From NCBI GenBank assembly GCA_002778195.1, contig PCDI01000002.1, positions 4,291,234 through 4,355,233 of the forward strand: 64,000 bases of DNA, written 5' to 3'. This DNA is from Raffaelea ambrosiae. Lineage: Eukaryota; Ascomycota; Sordariomycetes; Ophiostomatales; Ophiostomataceae. A program made the position numbers and the translations under genes. The notes beneath the pieces were generated by a model. The model was not told where the DNA came from. It saw only the letters and a list, made by a program, of their open reading frames with translations, and searched no databases. Shown here in pieces: positions 1-10,776 of the stretch (the stretch's first letter is position 1; each line of letters starts with the position of its first letter).

Positions 1-424
1 CGCATGATTTATGCCGTGGCCACGCAGGATTCGGTCCTGCTCTACGACACGCAGCAGCAGACGCCTATCTGTGTCGTCAGCAACCTGCACTGTGCCACCT
101 TTACCGACCTGACCTGGTAAGTTTCAGTCTGCGCGATAAAAGAAGACGCGAAAACAAATCACCGAAAAGACAAAGACCAGGAGGAACATGAAGAAAACAG
201 AACATGCAAGGGAAAAACGAGGAATGAAAGACCACGGAACAAAAAAGTATCACGCATGTGACAGGAACGCCCACTAACATACACACCAGGTCGAGCGACG
301 GCTTAACCCTGCTCATCTCCTCGTCTGACGGCTTCTGCTCGACACTCTCCTTTACACCCGGCGAGCTGGGCCAGCAGTTTACTGGCGACACGCTCCCCAC
401 TCACAAACGCCAAACGTCTGCATC

Positions 425-457
<33 letters not shown>

Positions 458-1157
458 CATTGACGGGACCTCTTCGTCCACGCAAAGCACGCCTGCTCCA
501 ACACCCGTCGCTGTGTTTGCACCGCCATCACCGTATACGGGCGGCGGTGGAGCCAGCACCAGCGGCAACAGCGCGCACCACCAGCACCGAAACTCGGCCA
601 GCTCATTTACTGCGCCATCGCCACCACCAACTGCATCCTTTGTGAGCGCCCGGCCGTCGTCTCCGGCCCGGTCCAACTCAACTTCATCTATTATGACGCA
701 GTCGTCTACAGCGCCATCGGCCGCCGCGCCTTCGTTGATGAACAACCCACCGCTCGTGGTCGGCAGCATTCCTAGCATTGCTGCGAGCTCCGGGAAAAGC
801 GTGCCGTCAGCCGCCACACCACCGGAGACACCGAGAAACCGGACGAATAGTGTGACGAGCAGCGTGGCGGGCAGCGCTCTGGGCAGTGCTGCGGCTCCCT
901 CAAACTTGGGTCCGTCGGCCTCAACGCCATCTGCCTCGACGGCACCGGCGGCACCTTCGGTGTCGACCTCGACGTCCTCGGCTACGAACAGCACAGCGAC
1001 GGGTGCGCCCACGAGCGCCACCACGCCATTGTCCACAGGTACCAAACGGGAGGCCAGTGACGTGGAAACGGATGACCAGGCAGCCAAGGAGCCGCCCAAG
1101 AAGCGGCGCATTGCCCCGACGCTGGTCAGCGGCAATGGTGACGGCGCGTCGTCGTGA
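1..1157 (+). CDS. Chromatin assembly factor 1 subunit B (CAF-1 p60/Cac2-like), 3' part only
   Basis: The 5' end lies outside the window. Exon 1..116 is joined over an intron at 117-289 (donor GTAAGT, CTAAC near 274, acceptor CAG) to exon 290-1157. The junction restores a Trp codon, giving ..FTDLTW-SSDGLTLL.., the characteristic last WD-repeat blade of CAF-1 p60, followed by SSSDGFCSTLSF and GELGQQF. After the blade comes a long disordered tail rich in Ser, Thr, Ala and Pro, with a run of about 12 Ala from a GCA repeat, and a basic bipartite stretch near the end (KREASDV..EPPKKRR) that looks like a nuclear localisation signal. In the family this subunit works with the p150 and p48 subunits to place H3-H4 behind replication forks. 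That role is inferred from family membership. Ends with TGA at 1155-1157. Confidence 0.86.
426..456 (+). repeat. Trinucleotide (GCA)n microsatellite coding poly-Ala
   Basis: About ten uninterrupted GCA units inside the CAF-1 subunit B tail. It is read as Ala in the gene frame and is a likely site of length variation. Confidence 0.9.
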
Positions 1158-2027
1158 GAGTTACAGAAGAAGGGAAGAGAGTGTATGCATATACCGGCTA
1201 GGGAGTTTTGAGGACTTTGTTTTCTTACTGGTTTCCTATGTCTTGTTTTGTTGGTTCAGCTGGTACTTACTCCTCGGCTGTGTTCCCATGTTCCATTATC
1301 TGCTTTTTATTTCCCCTCCATTTTTATTTTGTACGGAATGTTGGTATGGGTTTCCTTGCCTGTTTGAGTGCTGCTATCTCACAGCTGTTTTCTCTCTCTT
1401 TCTTTTAAGCATGGCAGCACGCATAGGGTAAAAAAAAAGGGCGAATGAGATGGGAGAATGATGTTCGGCGAGAGTTGCAGAACACGGAGTTGCCCTCTTT
1501 TGCATTGTCTTTTTTTCTTATTTCTCCATGTTACAATACGTTAACTCTGGTAGACAAAGTTTTAAAAAAAGGGGTTCAGTTTGATTTGGTCTTTGTAAGA
1601 GCACAGCATGCCAAAACAAAACTCTCCATATCGTGACTGACAAAACCTAGTCTACATTTCTTAGATAATTGAGGGTTTCCATTTTCACTTCCGAACTACC
1701 TCCCAGTTGTGAGCTTTTCCCTCGAGACGGTGAAGGAACAGTGTATGGGAATCTTCTACACTCTTTTTTTTTTAAAAAACATCTTATCCGCCCTAATTGC
1801 GCAAAGTACAAAATGGTAAAACAGTAACAACCACTCCTCAAACACAAACAAGAACCCTCTTTGGACCACGAGAAAAAAAAATAAAAAACAACCAACCAAA
1901 TCGACGACAAACAGACCGAAATGCCTTTCTTTCGTATTTCCTCGCCCCTCTCTTTCGATCTCTTGGTACTCGGTCTTTGTCTTTTCCGTACCCTGTCCCT
2001 ATCCCATCACCCCTCCCCACCTTTTTT
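1158..2027. other. Gene-free stretch between convergent genes
   Basis: AT-rich, with short T and A runs (for example around 1765-1780). It should hold the two facing 3' UTRs of the CAF-1 subunit and the membrane protein. No coding-like frame, RNA gene or repeat array was seen. Confidence 0.6.
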
Positions 2028-3294
2028 TTATCCTTGCTGCACCCGCCAAATCACCACTACCAACACACTCGGCCACACCACACACTGCACCGCCATCACT
2101 GCCAGCACCGCCCGCCGCTGCGTCCGCGACAGACGGCCGACGGCACCGCGTGTGTACCACGACAGCCCGCTGTCCAGCCGGCCCAGGTACACCAGGATGG
2201 CCACAAAGGGGAGACAGACGCTGACCGCGAGCATGAACATGAACCATACTTGGCGGCGGCGGCGGGCCTCATGGGAGAGGAAGGCTTCAGGGTCGAGGGG
2301 GAGGCCCGCGTCGGGGTGGTGGCCGCCCGGGAAGCCTCGACGGGTGTCGGGCGAAGCGAGGCCAGGAAGGTGGCCAGAAAGGCCACCCGAAGATTCGGCG
2401 CCTGCAAGCTCTCGCAGCTCTGGATCGGTGCTGCGCTGTGGGCCGGACTGATTCTGGTGGTGGTGGTGGTGGTGGTGGTGGTGGTATGCCCGTGAAGGTT
2501 GGTAGTCCCACGGGTACAACCGCGGCGTGGCAAAGGGGTCGCGGTGGTGGCGGTCGAAGCTGGCCCTGGCTCGGGCGGACCCGCTCGCGGGATCCTCATG
2601 GATGTTGATCTTGGCCGCCATGTGGTCCAGCCGCAGCTTGGTGGCGGCGGTCTTGAGCATGCGCGACGGATGCTGCGTGCGGATGCTGCCAAAGGGAGTC
2701 ACGGTCGCCCAGGAGCTGCTGCGGCCGGTCGTGGTCATCGTTGTATCGCTCAGAAACGAGGACGATGCCTGCGCGACAGGGCGGGACATTTTGTTTTTCT
2801 GCTTCTGCTGCTGCTTTGGCAGCGTCTGCTGCTGCAGCTGCTGCAGCTCGTGCTGCTGCAGGAGCCCCCCGTGGTAGCGAGGCAGCGGCGTGGGTTTGAA
2901 AAAGGGCATGAAACGGGCAGCCGCCGTGGTGGTGGTGGCGGTGGTGGCGGCGTTCGTCTTCGTCGATGATCGAGCATGGTGCACCGGCTCGGGCAATCGG
3001 ATGTAGCCGCCGCTGGACAGCATCTTCTTTCCCCCCGAAAGCAGCCCACCGCCACCACCTCGACGTCCATGATCCATGTTGCTGTACGTTTCGGGCGGCA
3101 GGGGCAACTCCCCCATCCGCTTCTTGGCCTGCAGCTGCGCAGCCGCCTCGGGCAGCGTGATGAGATGGAACGGGAAGCTGTGCACGGTGCCGTTGGACGA
3201 GCTCTGCGACGAGCCGGAGCCGCGCTGCGAGGACGTATCGCCGCCGTGGACGGCCATGACGTCCGATGACAGGCCGGTGGATTCGTGACTGGTG

Positions 3295-3334
<40 letters not shown>

Positions 3335-5774
3335 CGTAGTTGTTGGTATTGCTGCTTGAGGCAGTTGTCTCCCCCTTGGCCGTGTTGTTGCCGTGTCTTC
3401 CTCTGTCGCGATCTCCTTCGTCGCCATCTGGTCCACGAGGCGACTGCTGCACCAGCTCCTCACAGTCTGACGCCGCCGAGTGTCGGAACTCGAACGGGTT
3501 CGTGCCTTTCCTGTACACGGACGGCTTCATCTGCAGCGCCTGCAGCGGCATTGGGGAGAACCGCCGCAGGCGTTTGGCCTGCAGCTGCCGGAACGGGTTG
3601 TTGACAGACACGCCCTTGGGCGGCGAAAAACGTGCGGGCGGAGAACACCGAGGCAGCGGCGGAGACGATGGTAAGGGCAACGACGGAGTCGGAGGGGGCA
3701 AGAGCCGCGTCGAGTTCTGGGAAAAGCCGTTGACGCGGTGCACGCGCTGTTTCGGCACCATGACGGGGATTTTGGTGCCGCTCAGGTGGCGCACGCGCAA
3801 GCCGGCTTCCTCTTCGCGGTTTCTTCTGTCTCCCCCTTCGGACTTGTCGGACGACGACGACGACGCATCGGGGAACCCGCCGTTGCGACCGCTGCCACTG
3901 GGATGCTGCACGATCCGGTCCGTGGAGGCGTACTCGGCAAAGGGGACACGGCGAAAGCTGCCGTCGTCCGAGACATCGGCCAGGCTGCTGCCGGTGATTT
4001 TGAAGCCGCGGGAGTTGACCGTAGCGGGCGTAGGCGGTGGACGCAGTCGGGGCGGAATCGGCGGCAGAGGTGGAGGAGGAAATGCTGACAAGCCGGCGGC
4101 CATGCTACCGAGGCCCGGCACGCTGGCGGAGGCAATGGTCTCCCAGTCGTCTCGCTCGCTGGCCACGTTGGAAGCGCGGTAGATGTTCGGCCCCCTGTCC
4201 TTGTTTCTGTCTGCCTCGTCGTCGTCGTCGCCGTCGTCGTCGCACCGGGTGGCTCGAGACTGCCGCCCGTCCTGCAGGACCACCTTGACCTCGTAGGCCG
4301 CTCCGCCGGCTGTCCAGTTCGGCTGGATGACCGACGTGTCGTAGAAGTCGCCCGGAGTGGGCGAGCGGGCCTGCATGTGCATGTCCAGGCCATCGGCATC
4401 GACACCGGTCGAAACCAGCCCCGTGTCTTGGCTCGGCCGGCTCTGGCGATACTCGACCGGGATGGGCGGCGGACGCAGCGACGTGGTCTGATAGGCGATG
4501 CCGCCGCCGCCGCCGCTGCCACCACCAGCACCACCACTAGCACCACCAGTATTCTCATCCTCCTGGCTGTAGAGCGTGGCCTGACTGTGCGAGCTGAGGC
4601 CGCTGATGTGCTTGAGCGCGGCGCTGACCTCGCGCTCCTTGGACGGGTGCAGGAAGACCTTGTAGGCATTCTTGTCGTAGCGGAAGGGATCGTCGTCCGA
4701 GTCGGTGGTCATACCGCCGGCCGAGGCGGCCGTGCCGCTGCGGCGGCTCATGTGTGGTGGCGGCGGCGGTGGTGGTGGTGCAGCAGAAGCACCTGCAGTA
4801 GCTCCAACGGTTGTTGCTGCTGTTGCCGTTGCGGCTGCCGTCTCGCCCTTGATGATGGACTGCACGCGCAGCGGCATGGGGAAGAGGATGCTGCTCTCAT
4901 CCCGCGGTGGTGATGTCAGCTGGTTGGCGGCTGTCGAGTTGCTGCCAGATACCGTGGCCGCTGCAGAGCCTGTCCCCGTGGACATGGGAGTGTTCTTCTG
5001 GTCGCGTTGCTGCTGCTCCTGTTCATCGTGCGCCTTCTGGCTGATGCTGCTGCTGTTATCCGAGCTGGGAGCCACACTGCCTGTGTCGTCATAGGTGGGA
5101 TTGCCGAGCATGTCCTGGTGGTACCCAAGGCGGGTTGTGGCTCCCTCGCGGGTGTACGCTGTGCGTGACACGTCTGGGGACGTCGTCGTCGCAGCTGTGG
5201 TAGCAGCGGTCGCCTGGCTTCCCTCGACCCTGGGCATCTGACGTGGTGCTGTCACCTCGTCGGGCTCAGGCTCGGGCACAAGATGCAACTGGTACTGCTT
5301 GTAGATCCGCTCCACCGTGCTGTCCGTTGTGTCTGATCGCACAAGATAGGCACCCGAGCCTGTCGACGTCTCGCCGTGGCCTGCTTCATGACCTGCTCGC
5401 CTGGCTGTGGGTGATCCCGTTTCCGCAAGAAGACTGTACTCGACGGGCCGGATGGTGTTGTTCTTTGGGTGCAGACATGTGCGCTGGTCCTGTTTCTAAA
5501 AGGAGCTTCCGTCCATGTCTTGCAGTGCGATGTCTTCCGACCACACGATGCTTCCCGCCGTGGATGAGCCTGGCTTGTGAGAAGAGAAGCTGTTGGACAC
5601 GCTGTTGGAGATGCTGCGGCCGGTGATGTTGCGGTGAGCTTCGTGTAGATCGCGGAAGCGGCATCCTCTGGGGTGCGAGCCGTGATCGTCTTTCCGAGCG
5701 AGCTGCTCGTCTTGCGCGTATCCGAGAGACGAGTTTGATGACACGCTGGCATGGAAGTTGGGTTCGGGTGCCAT
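2028..5774 (-). CDS. Large Ser/Pro-rich fungal protein with two C-terminal membrane helices
   Basis: The C-terminal 80 residues hold two hydrophobic helices (WFMFMLAVSVCLPFVAILVY and a second ending VVWPSVLVVVIW) separated by a basic linker. This arrangement resembles conserved fungal 'serine-rich' membrane proteins with a long cytoplasmic N-terminus. Everything before it is low complexity: Gly, Pro, Asn (about 12 in a row) and His (about 10) tracts. The main exon is open from about 5489 to the stop at 2028, but its frame has no ATG near its 5' end, so the start is taken as ATG 5774 in an upstream exon (MAPEPNFHASV..). An in-phase intron of about 57 nt (5546-5490, GTGTGG..CAG) would join them. 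Its donor is weak, so this border is unsure. Function unknown. Confidence 0.62.
2456..2485 (-). repeat. Trinucleotide repeat coding poly-His
   Basis: Ten GGT/GTG-type units on the + strand, read as CAC His codons in the minus-strand membrane-protein gene. Confidence 0.85.
3299..3333 (-). repeat. Trinucleotide repeat coding poly-Asn
   Basis: About twelve TTG units on the + strand, read as AAC/Asn in the minus-strand gene. They lie within a longer Asn/Asp/Tyr-rich segment. Confidence 0.85.
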
Positions 5775-6957
5775 TTCTGTGCTCTTGGTTTGGGTTGGGC
5801 GAGATTTGAAGTCGAAGATGCTAGAGATGCGAGGAAATGTGATCACATTCGAGGACAAATATAAAAGACAGATACAGAGGTTAGATCCAAAGAGCAAAGC
5901 AAAAGAAATAACAATCTTTGGACGCGTCTTGGTGTCCGGGCTGTGCGTTTTCTTCGTGAAGAGACAGGCGCCAACTCAGCATTGGAATTTTGATGTAAAC
6001 AGACAAGGCGGAGAGAAGGAACGTTTGGCCTGGCCCAAACGTTCAAGTAGAGAAGTGGGCGGTGTATGTCGTCATAGCAGAGACGGGTAAACAAGGACAG
6101 ACAAAAACAAGAACTGCTTGTCGACATACACCTTGGGACGCCGCGAAAGCGACTACGCTCTCCGTGGTTTCAACGGACGGGGAACAGCCGCACATATTCT
6201 CGACTCAAAATTCTTTTACTATATTTCCTGCTACATGTGTAATCCACGAACCGGAATTTCTGAAAAAGAGGACAACTCTGCCAGTAGAGACCTGAAGCCA
6301 CAAAGAACTGGCGAGACGGGTGTGTCGTGCACCACAGAGGTCCTCCTGGTCATGGACAGAGACTCGCTGAGCCTCGATGTGCTGGACGCAACTGGCACGG
6401 ACAACTGATCTTGCTGCAGTTGCATGACCAGGGGTGTTGGGGGACCCGAGGCGTCTTTCACTTAGATTTCCCATGTTGACCAGAGAGCAGACGCGTCGTC
6501 GTGATATCAACCAAGAAGGAAGGAGCGACCGATCCGTGTCTCACAGTGTGGACACTGGCGCCTTCCCGCACTATGCACACCACACCTGCCGCTACGGCCG
6601 ATAAGAAGAACAGCGCTGAACCCCGCCATAGCTTCCCCGATTGCCGTGCTCGCCTACGCCGTATTATTGTGTGTGTCTTAGGTTGGGGCTGTCATCTCGA
6701 AGCTTCGATGCCGCTCGACCGTCCCTTTCCATGCATCCTGGCCGCCCATGGCAGACATTCTCGTCTCAGCTCTGTCACAGCCTTGCTGTGGTCGTATTAT
6801 GTCCACGCCTGCGATAGCATCACATATGTCTTAACCCACGCGTTTGGCCAGTTGCACTTTTGCAGCTGAAATCCCCAGCAGTTTATTTTCATCATTTTGT
6901 TGAAAACGCCGACGTCTCGCGACATCGCTGGCACAGCGCGGTGCTTCGTGAGGCAAG
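5775..6957. other. Divergent promoter region, no gene seen
   Basis: About 1.2 kb separates the minus-strand membrane protein from the plus-strand F-box gene. The open frames here are short, lack splice support and show no family resemblance. It probably carries both promoters and 5' UTRs. Confidence 0.55.
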
Positions 6958-8981
6958 ATGGTTGTCGCCAACCTGGACACTCTCCCCGGAGAGATTGTCT
7001 TCCACGTCATGTCTTGTACGTATTTGCTTGTATGTGGCCATCCCAACGTCCCCGAAAACTGCCGCTGACCTGGCACGTCCGACGCGGACAGATCTCGAAC
7101 CTGCCGAAGCTGTCAAGCTCCAGCTCGTGTCCAAGCAGATGCGCTACATTGGCCGCGACAACACTTTCTGGCGCGCAAAATCGTTTGACGACAGTTCGTT
7201 CCTGGAGACGTTCCGTCGACGACTTAGGCTGCAGTCGTTCTGGGCCGGACAGAGACCAGCCGATGCGACTCAGAATGGATTGATTCGGGCACAAACGCAG
7301 ACCGAGCGGACCCGCATCCAGGCCAACTGGGACCCCGTGTTCCCTGGAGAGAAAGTGTCATGGTACGACGAGTACATCCAGCGAAACGCGCCCATTGTCT
7401 TCAACTGGTTCCAGCAGCCGCTGCACGAGCGTGGCCCCTCTTCAGCCGGCCAGGCGGTGGAAGCCCGCGGCTTGGCTCTCTACAGACCGGGCGACCCAGA
7501 CAACCACAAGGATGGAAACTCCGCTGTGCTGGCCGTCGCACCTCTCGACGACGGGTCTGTCTGTCTGTGGGACGTGAACGGCTTGACGCAACGTCGGGGC
7601 GCTATTGTCGCGCGGAGTGCGCCTGGTCTTTTGTTTGACTGCCTACGAACTACTGACGACGATCTGGGGCTTCCCAAGCAGTTTGATCATGGCGTGACAG
7701 AGTGCTTGAGTGTTGACAGCCGGCGCCACCTGGCCTTCTTCGCTGTCCAGAACCGTAAGGTCCCCAGCTCTCCCCGCTCTAGCGTATCGTTTTTACACTT
7801 TACCGTGGAAGCTGGCCTCTAACTGTGCATTCGTGGCAGACCTCGTCGAGGTTGACCTGCAGAAACTAGCGCTTGTTCGAGTCGATAACTTTCCCATGCC
7901 CATCACAGCCTTGTCTGCAGCACACCCCAATGTTCCGCTCACAGTCGGCATGAAATGGGGACTTCACCTGCATGATGACAGAGCAAGAGAAACACACACA
8001 ACGAACACATCCTCTGGCACAACGGTTGACGCCCTATGCCGCTCTAAGCATGCTGGCCACCTTAGTGCTGGGCCGCTCGCTATTCTCCACCTGCAGCAGC
8101 CAGGCTCGGTCGAGAGTCTGTCAGACGACATTTACACGGCTGGCCGAATTCCGAGCATTCTGCATTACGATCGTCGTAACATTTCGGCCATCAAAGACTC
8201 GATTCACTCGGGTGCCAGTCTGTGCAGTTTGGCGTCTCTGCCCACCCCCTTCTCTTCCCTGGACTCCGATCTCCGGCGCCAGGGGCTCATGTCTCTGGGT
8301 CAGGTAGAGACAGCCAAACGTGTGTCTGGTGGCCGGACCATTATCGCCGGTGGTGAATACAAAACTAAAGGCTCCTTGGAGTTGTACGGAATTGGGCCAG
8401 TGCGGACAGCATCATCGCCGACGACGACAGGAGACGTCGGGTACCAGCAAAGCGCGGTGCTCAAGAACCGCCAGACATCATCATTTTCCAAGCTTCTGTC
8501 GGTGGCCAACCACGGTACACGGATCGTGTTCTCCGATGGCGCCGGATCGATCAAGTGGTTCGAGCGTGACGGCGCGACAGAAGTGCGCAGCTGCAAAATT
8601 AGTGGAGGCGAAGCAAAGAAATCCGCCCTCGAGACTGAAGAGCAGGAGCCTTCTCCCACTGGCTTGTTCGAGTCGGATGACGCGGGCGACATTGCGCGCA
8701 AGCTCTTACCACTGCGAACGACGAACCAGAACGAGTATAGCAGCGTGCGGAACAACGACGTCCTCTTCTGGACGGGCGAGAAACTGGGCATGGTGGGCTT
8801 CTCGTCCAAGCCTGGCTTCTGCCCGGAGGACTTTGTGGAGCAGGCCAAGACAGAGCAGCAGCTGGCGGCAGAGCGGCAGGAGCGGGCTTATGGCGCTAGG
8901 ATGCGACAGCTGCTGGAGAAGCAGGCCAACGACGTGCGCTACGTGGGCAATCTTGGGTTTGGAATAAGGGGCAGGCCATAA
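6958..8981 (+). CDS. F-box protein with C-terminal beta-propeller-like region
   Basis: Three exons: 6958-7015, 7092-7754, 7840-8981 (620 aa). Splicing the first intron (GTACGT..CAG) rebuilds a clean F-box at residues 5-50 (LDTLPGEIVFHVMSYLEP.. then KLQLVSKQMRYIGRD..FWR). The N-terminal F-box would dock the protein to Skp1 in an SCF ubiquitin ligase. Downstream segments such as VLAVAPLDDGSVCLWDVNG and SKLLSVANHGTRIVFSDGAGSI look like WD/propeller blades, presumably for substrate binding. The C-terminus has a charged helix (EQAKTEQQLAAERQERAYG). This is the usual F-box-WD layout in fungi. The substrate cannot be deduced. Confidence 0.88.
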
Positions 8982-9179
8982 AACGATGAACAGGCACATC
9001 CGGAAAGAGAGAGAATACGGAACAGACAGGGAGGCTAACACATGGCGATTAACAATATAACGTTTCCATTTTTGGCACAAAGCAAATATATCATTTTAGA
9101 CAGCAGCAGTAGACACGGCAGTCGTTCATTCCCAGCACAGAACAGACAAAATACAGAAACAGTCAATTTCCACCAACTT

Positions 9180-9970
9180 GGGAACGGCTTCATGCGGCCG
9201 TGGGTCATAAAGACATGCAACCAAGGCCAGGCTTTCGGCTCGCGCACAATGAGGTCAATGTTGCAGTTGGTGGCCTTGACCATAACGTAAAAGTTGTCGC
9301 CCGAGACAAAGGCGATGTTGTGGTCGAGGTTGGGTGTTAGTGTGATAGTTATGGGTATTAACTAACCAATCAACTAATTACAGTGGGATATACAACCCAA
9401 AGTTGACAACTGGTGGCCTTTAAAAGTTTCTGGCTTTTCAAACCCACCAAAAAACAGTCACCAACCCCTGGCACACTTTTGCGTCAGCCCCTTGGGATTC
9501 AGCAAATCCGCCATTGATGATAATCCTGACGTTCTTCTGCACCTCCAGCTCGAGTGACTGCTCAAATCCTCCCATACAAAGGGCTCGTAGTCTGGACGCT
9601 TGCCTTTTAGGTATTCCTCGGCATGCTCGGCCACGTTCATTTCCCGGACAGACACGGCAGCCGTTAATAGGCCATGATTAGCACGCATCGTGGGTCCAGC
9701 ATATCCTACACCCTAGTTAGTCCACATCGGTTTCCCCTTACCTGCAAGACAGTCACCGGCAATAAAGTCGACATCGCCCAGCTCAATCTGTCGTGTTATC
9801 TGGTAGGCCGGACAGCGTGCAAGCGCCGGCCAGCGTTGCGTTTTTCGACCCACAAGGGCAAGAGAAGACCCTGCGTTGCAAATTTTATGAGACTGCGCGC
9901 GGCCAACCGCGTATTCCGTTCAGCCATTTCGACGAGGAGTCCGCCGCGACGCTTCAAGGACCTTTGAATG
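9180..9970 (-). pseudogene. Decayed AtuA-type (DUF1446, acyclic terpene utilisation-like) gene
   Basis: On the minus strand, pieces of one protein appear in order but in different frames. First comes ..YQITRQIELGDVDFIAGDCLA. An intron-like block follows (GTAAGG donor, ACTAAC), but its true acceptor is lost. Then come MNVAEHAEEYLKGKRPDYEP and FVWED, next EQSLELEVQKNVRIIINGG, and after a frameshift LNPKGL-QKCA. The final piece, after a large deletion, is HNIAFVSGDNF..NCNIDLIVREPKAWPWL. The blocks GDVDFIAGD, YEPF, NVRIIINGG-LNPKGL and the closing SGD..PWPWL-type segment follow the order of fungal AtuA/DUF1446 proteins. Frameshifts and the missing middle leave no product. Assignment is from remembered family motifs, not a search. 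Confidence 0.68.
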
Positions 9971-9978
9971 AGGAATGA

Positions 9979-10776
9979 ATACGAATGGGAAGGAAGAGAA
10001 CCAAAGAGACACGAAATACGTAAAACACGCCAAGATCGTCAAGTTGTCGTCTCGTGTGTGTGTGTGTGTGTGTGTGTGGATAGTTGCGGTGTTATCACAA
10101 GTGGCCTCTGGACAGAAATTCCTCCAGCCCCTTGCTTCCCACTTACACCATTGTCCACGGCTGGTCACCACCTTACTTCGCCGGGCCCCGGTATAGCATC
10201 CGGAGGATCCTGATACCCCAGCTGTCTCTCTAGAGTCGCCATCACGTTGCGGGACCCTGCATCGTGACGCCAAGGCCGTAGAAAATGACTCCCCAACCCT
10301 GGCGACGTGACCTCAAGCGTTTCTGGCTTGTTCCTGGTGAAAGTCAACTAGGCACTGCATTGATGTATGCCGTGCCACCGCCACTGTCACTTCATCTGCG
10401 CTTGATGACTAGGCCCCTATCTCTCTCTGCAAGGGTCGCCGGCTATCCAAGCACTCCCAGACCATACCTGGCTCTTCGAAGCTGCCGACCGCCGTCTGTC
10501 AATCATCCGGGATGTGACGTTATTTTCAATTCCTTTGACTTTTTCTATCCGAGCCCGTTCGTGTTGCATCTCGCACGTCGTATATCGTATTTATATGTCT
10601 GTGATCTTTTGCAACTCCTTGGCCTTCCTCCCCCTTACCAGCTTTACCTGGCCTCTGCCTGTTGCTCCCCTCCTGTTGCTTTCCAGGTTGATTTGCGCTA
10701 ACCAACGGATGTCGCTTTCAAACCATGCGAATATTGCTTTCATTTATTTATTTTATTCTATTTTGATGTGCTCAGC
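9979..10776. other. Gene-free stretch upstream of the CoA-transferase
   Basis: Contains a (GT)n microsatellite at 10054-10078. Otherwise it is pyrimidine-rich leader-like sequence near 10550-10770, and no coding frame is supported. Confidence 0.6.
10054..10078. repeat. (GT)n dinucleotide microsatellite
   Basis: Twelve uninterrupted GT units. Confidence 0.92.
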
